This document shows, one piece after another, positions 61,037 to 64,000 of a stretch of 64,000 nt of DNA. The notes under the pieces are model-generated. The model searched no databases, was not told where the DNA came from, and worked only from the letters and a program-made list of their open reading frames with translations. The DNA comes from Verrucomicrobiaceae bacterium (GTDB taxonomy: Bacteria; Verrucomicrobiota; Verrucomicrobiia; Verrucomicrobiales; Verrucomicrobiaceae). Every line of letters starts with the position of its first letter. The stretch's first letter is position 1. The stretch covers positions 1,736,001 through 1,800,000 of the forward strand of contig JADJPM010000001.1 of assembly GCA_016713245.1 (NCBI GenBank), in the 5' to 3' direction. A program made the position numbers and the translations under genes.

Positions 61037-61249
61037 TCATAGAAGCGAGCTGTCGTCCGAACGCTCCAATCGGCCGATCTTCTTTTTGATCGTCTCCAGC
61101 AGGACCGTCATCTCATGCACACAGCGGAAGCACTCCTTCTGGGTCTCCTCGTCCGCCAGTCCGGGCACAGCAGGATGGATCTTCATGAACTGAAGGGCGA
61201 TGTTTTTGCAGGCTTCGCGGATCTGGGTGATGGCAGCGGGTCGTTCCAT
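61037..61249 (-). CDS. small hypothetical protein
   Basis: A 70-residue frame: MERPAAITQIREACKNIALQ, a Cys-rich middle (EETQKECFRCVHEMTVLL) and a Lys-rich end (ETIKKKIGRLERSDD). Predicted largely helical. No family recognised; the CFRC motif could bind a metal but is only one pair. It is between tRNA-Met and the FKBP gene, with opposite direction to both. Confidence 0.5.
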   Translation of the reverse strand: MERPAAITQIREACKNIALQFMKIHPAVPGLADEETQKECFRCVHEMTVLLETIKKKIGRLERSDDSSLL

Positions 61250-61361
61250 GAGGCCTGCTTAGGCGCAGCCGAGGGGGCCGTCAAATGCCCGGCGCAGCAG
61301 CAAAGACGTGACGAAAGCCCCGATTGACCCGGCATCGCGGACGGGTAGTCTCCGCGCCTCC

Positions 61362-62222
61362 ATGAACAAACTCCACATCGCATCCTTGTTTGCCGTTGTT
61401 TCCATGCTCGGTCAAACGCACGCTCAAGAAGTCAAAAAAGCCGAACCCGCCAACGCCGCACCTCCGGCGGTGGATATGGAGAAGGTGAGCTACTTCATCG
61501 GCAAAAACGTCGGCGGTCAATTTGCCGGCCAGAAGGAGAAAATGGATCTCGGTGCCTTCATCGAAGGCGTGAGTGATGTGCTGGGCGGCAAGAAGCCCGC
61601 TGGTTACGCCATGGGCATTGGCCTAGGCCAGCAGTTCAAGAACGAAGACATCGCCATCAATGCGGACAAACTCAAAGCAGGCATGGAGCGTGCCACGGGC
61701 GCTGCCACTGGAGCCGAGCCCTACACCAAGGAAGAACTCGACGCCGCGATGGATGGCTTCAACAAGCTTATGCAGAGCAAGCAGCAGGCAAAAATGGCCG
61801 AAGAGCAGAAGGAAATGGCCGCCGCCGCCGGAAAGTATAAGGAAGAAGGCCAAAAGTACCTCGCTGAGAACGGCAAGCGCAAAGGTGTGACCACCACCGC
61901 CAGCGGCCTGCAATACGAAGTGCTCAAAGAAGGCACCGGACCCAAGCCCGCCGTGACCGATAGCGTGAGCGTCCACTACCACGGCACGCTCATCGACGGC
62001 AAAGTCTTCGATAGCTCCGTCGAGCGTGGTGAGCCTACCTCCTTCCCCCTCCAGGGCGTGATCCGCGGCTGGACCGAAGGCCTCCAACTCATGCCCGTCG
62101 GCTCCAAGTGGCGCTTCTACATCCCTTCGGACCTCGCCTATGGCGATCAGGCTCAAGGTGATGACATCCCCCCAGGCTCCACCCTGATCTTCGACGTCGA
62201 GCTCCTCGGCATCGTGAAATAA
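61362..62222 (+). CDS. exported FKBP-type peptidyl-prolyl isomerase
   Basis: A 286-residue protein with a signal peptide (MNKLHIASLFAVVSMLGQTH, then AQE). An N-terminal helical dimerisation domain like Mip/FkpA (VSYFIGKNVGGQFAGQKEKM, then a long Lys/Glu/Gln helix) precedes the FKBP fold: SVSVHYHGTLIDGKVFDSSV, VIRGWTEGLQLMPVGSKWRF and YGDQAQGDDIPPGSTLIFDV. It catalyses proline isomerisation during folding in the periplasm. The ATG at 61362 is set by the signal peptide. A bidirectional terminator follows. Confidence 0.94.
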   Translation: MNKLHIASLFAVVSMLGQTHAQEVKKAEPANAAPPAVDMEKVSYFIGKNVGGQFAGQKEKMDLGAFIEGVSDVLGGKKPAGYAMGIGLGQQFKNEDIAINADKLKAGMERATGAATGAEPYTKEELDAAMDGFNKLMQSKQQAKMAEEQKEMAAAAGKYKEEGQKYLAENGKRKGVTTTASGLQYEVLKEGTGPKPAVTDSVSVHYHGTLIDGKVFDSSVERGEPTSFPLQGVIRGWTEGLQLMPVGSKWRFYIPSDLAYGDQAQGDDIPPGSTLIFDVELLGIVK

Positions 62223-62248
62223 GCCCCGCCACCTTTTCGACCCAAACA

Positions 62249-62279
62249 AAAAGGGCGGCTCCTGCGAGCCGCCCTTTTT
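62249..62279. terminator. bidirectional rho-independent terminator
   Basis: An 11-bp stem AAGGGCGGCTC/GAGCCGCCCTT with loop CTGC, flanked by A-run upstream and T-run downstream. It lies between the FKBP stop (62222) and the convergent DUF1080 stop (62290) and can serve both. Confidence 0.9.
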
Positions 62280-62289
62280 CGTATTCAGT

Positions 62290-63012
62290 TCACTTTCCGG
62301 CCTTTTTCAGATGCTCGGCAGATTCCGCCGCGCTGAGTTCCTTCACATAGATGTTCCGCCAGCGGATCTCCCCACCGTGCGTTTGCAGCATGATCGGACC
62401 TTTTGCGGGCATCGGTTTCGCACGGTCCCAGAAGTTTTCCATCACCGCGCCATCCACCACGAGCTGCTCATTTAGCCACACCCAGGTCACATCCCCGATC
62501 TGGCGGATGCGGAAGCTGTTCCACTCGCCAAAGCCTTTGTCCGCAAGCACCAGCGGATCGCGGCCAGGCTTGCCGGGGGTGTTGTTGAAGAGGCCGCCGG
62601 AGCCGAGGTGCGGTTTGCGGTCAGGCTTTTTCGGATCAAAGACCTGCGTCTTGTCCCAGATCTGCACCTGAGGATTGCCACGAAGGTAGATGCCGCTGTC
62701 CGCCTTGGGCACCGTTTTGTATTCGATCATGAGCTCGATGTCGCCGAAGTCGGCGTCGGTCGTGGCGTAGCCGCCTTCGCCGTCATTGACGAGTTCGCCG
62801 TTTTCCACCCGCCAGTGCTTGGCGAATTCCTCCCGCATCTTTTGCAGCGCCGCGGTCTTTTTCTCGCCCTCCAGCTTCACCACACTGTGGGGGTTCAGCC
62901 CATACCAGCCGGTGAGATCCGTGCCGTTGAAGATCGCCTTGAAGCCCTCCGGAGGGCCGGCGTGCAATACCGTGGTGAGAGCGAGAAGAGAGAGCAGCGG
63001 AGTGAGTTTCAT
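62290..63012 (-). CDS. secreted DUF1080 (3-keto-disaccharide hydrolase-like) protein
   Basis: A 240-residue exported protein (MKLTPLLSLLALTTVLHAGP). GFKAIFNGTDLTGWYGLNPH is the hallmark DUF1080 opening, followed by WRVENGELVNDGEGGYATTD, DIELMIEYKTVPKADSGIYL and RGNPQVQIWD. This jelly-roll domain is very common in Planctomycetes and Verrucomicrobia; some members hydrolyse 3-keto-glycosides, which would fit the oxidoreductases elsewhere in the window. The start is at 63012; an extension to 63039 lacks a signal sequence. Confidence 0.92.
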   Translation of the reverse strand: MKLTPLLSLLALTTVLHAGPPEGFKAIFNGTDLTGWYGLNPHSVVKLEGEKKTAALQKMREEFAKHWRVENGELVNDGEGGYATTDADFGDIELMIEYKTVPKADSGIYLRGNPQVQIWDKTQVFDPKKPDRKPHLGSGGLFNNTPGKPGRDPLVLADKGFGEWNSFRIRQIGDVTWVWLNEQLVVDGAVMENFWDRAKPMPAKGPIMLQTHGGEIRWRNIYVKELSAAESAEHLKKAGK

Positions 63013-63131
63013 GGTGGTGAAGGTCAGTTCGAGGCTCACGGCCGTCTTCTTTCAATGTGTGGCAGCATCAGTCAGCCGCGTCTTGCATCCAGGCCTCTCC
63101 GCGCCACACTGGCGGCCCTTTTCCCACCGCC

Positions 63132-64000
63132 ATGTCCAAGAAAGCTGCCTCCACTTCGTCTCTCCATCGCAAACACAGCGCCATCGTCGTCGATGGAGCG
63201 GAACGCGCCGCCAGCCGGGCGATGCTGCACGCGGTGGGCTTCAAGCGGGAGGACTTCAAGAAGTCGCAGATCGGCATCGCCAGCACCTGGAGCATGGTCA
63301 CGCCGTGCAACATGCACATCGATCGCCTCGCCAAGGAATCCGCGAAAGGCGTGGATGCCGCCGGCGGCAAGAGTGTGATCTTCAACACCATCACCATCTC
63401 CGATGGCATCTCGATGGGCACGGAGGGCATGAAATACTCACTCGTCTCGCGTGAAGTGATCGCGGACAGCATCGAAACCGTCGTCGGCTGCGAAGGCCTG
63501 GACGGCTTCGTCGCCATCGGTGGTTGCGACAAAAACATGCCGGGCTGCCTCATGGCCATGGCCCGCATGAATCGCCCCAGCGTGTTCGTCTATGGCGGCA
63601 CCATCCTGCCCGGTTGCGTGGGCGCGGAAAAGAAGGACGCGGACATCGTCACCGTCTTTGAAGCCGTCGGCAAGCACGCCAACTGCCTCATCAGCGACAA
63701 GGAACTCATCGACATCGAACAGCACTCCATCCCCGGCGAAGGCTCCTGCGGCGGCATGTACACCGCGAACACGATGGCCAGCGCCATCGAAGCCCTCGGC
63801 ATGAGTTTGCCAAACTCCGGCGCCCAGGCGGCGGTGAGCAACGAAAAGCTCATCGACTGCTTCGACGCCGGTGCGGCGGTCATGAACATGATCAAGAAGG
63901 GCATCACGCCTCGCGACATCATGACGAAGGAAGCCTTTGAAAACGCCATCACGCTCATCATCACGCTCGGTGGCAGCACGAACGCCGTTTTGCACCTCAT
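63132..64000 (+). CDS. ilvD: dihydroxy-acid dehydratase, 3'-truncated by the window edge
   Basis: The first 289 codons are visible and the frame is open at the right edge. GIASTWSMVTPCNMHIDRLA, ITISDGISMGTEGMKYSLVS, AIGGCDKNMPGCLMAMARMN and PGEGSCGGMYTANTMASAIE are the conserved IlvD blocks, with the iron-sulfur cysteines in GCDKNMPGC and SCGGMYTANT. It dehydrates dihydroxy acids in valine and isoleucine synthesis, the same pathway as the two ilvA copies. Confidence 0.95.
   Translation, partial: MSKKAASTSSLHRKHSAIVVDGAERAASRAMLHAVGFKREDFKKSQIGIASTWSMVTPCNMHIDRLAKESAKGVDAAGGKSVIFNTITISDGISMGTEGMKYSLVSREVIADSIETVVGCEGLDGFVAIGGCDKNMPGCLMAMARMNRPSVFVYGGTILPGCVGAEKKDADIVTVFEAVGKHANCLISDKELIDIEQHSIPGEGSCGGMYTANTMASAIEALGMSLPNSGAQAAVSNEKLIDCFDAGAAVMNMIKKGITPRDIMTKEAFENAITLIITLGGSTNAVLHL

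Overview
The window looks like a chromosome segment of a GC-rich, Gram-negative, polysaccharide-degrading bacterium, most likely a member of the Verrucomicrobiota (Verrucomicrobiaceae/Prosthecobacter-like). The case rests on gene content: many signal-peptide-bearing proteins, two sulfatases, sialidase-type and parallel beta-helix proteins, FAD_oxidored proteins, a DUF1080 protein, a very long S74 (tail-fibre-like) surface protein, an outer-membrane secretion component, and palindromic repeats in and around genes. No rRNA or taxonomic marker is present, so the assignment is inference.

Layout. 1-5.9 kb: end of an unknown gene, a 1358-residue S74 surface protein with a 51-bp tandem array, and a secreted DGDGH protein. 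5.9-21.8 kb: mainly minus-strand genes for glycan processing (sulfatase, beta-helix protein, a sialidase/golvesin-like/FAD-oxidoreductase fusion, esterase, a separate sialidase plus FAD-oxidoreductase pair, a divergent PanB-like protein), bounded or interrupted by two nearly identical threonine dehydratase genes and copies of a 52-bp palindromic repeat. 21.8-34 kb: a LysR regulator facing a type I secretion-like ABC/HlyD/TolC set, followed by secreted proteins of unknown or carbohydrate-related type. 34-40 kb: an inorganic-carbon uptake island comprising LysR, a truncated DabB/NuoL-like protein, SbtA, SbtB-like PII and a SulP-STAS-beta-carbonic anhydrase fusion, followed by an SDR. 40-49.8 kb: Smr protein, lipoprotein, orphan histidine kinase, ECF-like sigma factor, two Hsp20 proteins, TerC, a CaCA exchanger, an amidohydrolase, an EVE protein and a D-threonine-aldolase-like enzyme, with a nested inverted-repeat cluster at 47.4-47.6 kb. 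49.8-60.8 kb: glycosyltransferase, sulfatase, an S26 peptidase gene split by a 1.3-kb IS5-type element, creatininase, SGNH hydrolase, glycosidase-like and lyase-like proteins, NIPSNAP and DedA. 60.8-64 kb: tRNA-Asn and tRNA-Met, an FKBP isomerase, a DUF1080 protein and the start of ilvD.

How it fits together. Secreted hydrolases, sulfatases and oxidoreductases suggest attack on sulfated, possibly sialylated polymers. The carbon island would supply bicarbonate, plausibly for anaplerotic carboxylation in a heterotroph. A near-identical 25-bp dyad (CTTTGA-N13-TCAAAG) upstream of both the SulP-carbonic anhydrase gene and the LysR/ABC pair hints at shared control. The clearest structural result is the IS insertion at 53864-55163: removing the element and one copy of its 4-bp TTTA duplication restores a continuous S26 signal peptidase frame.
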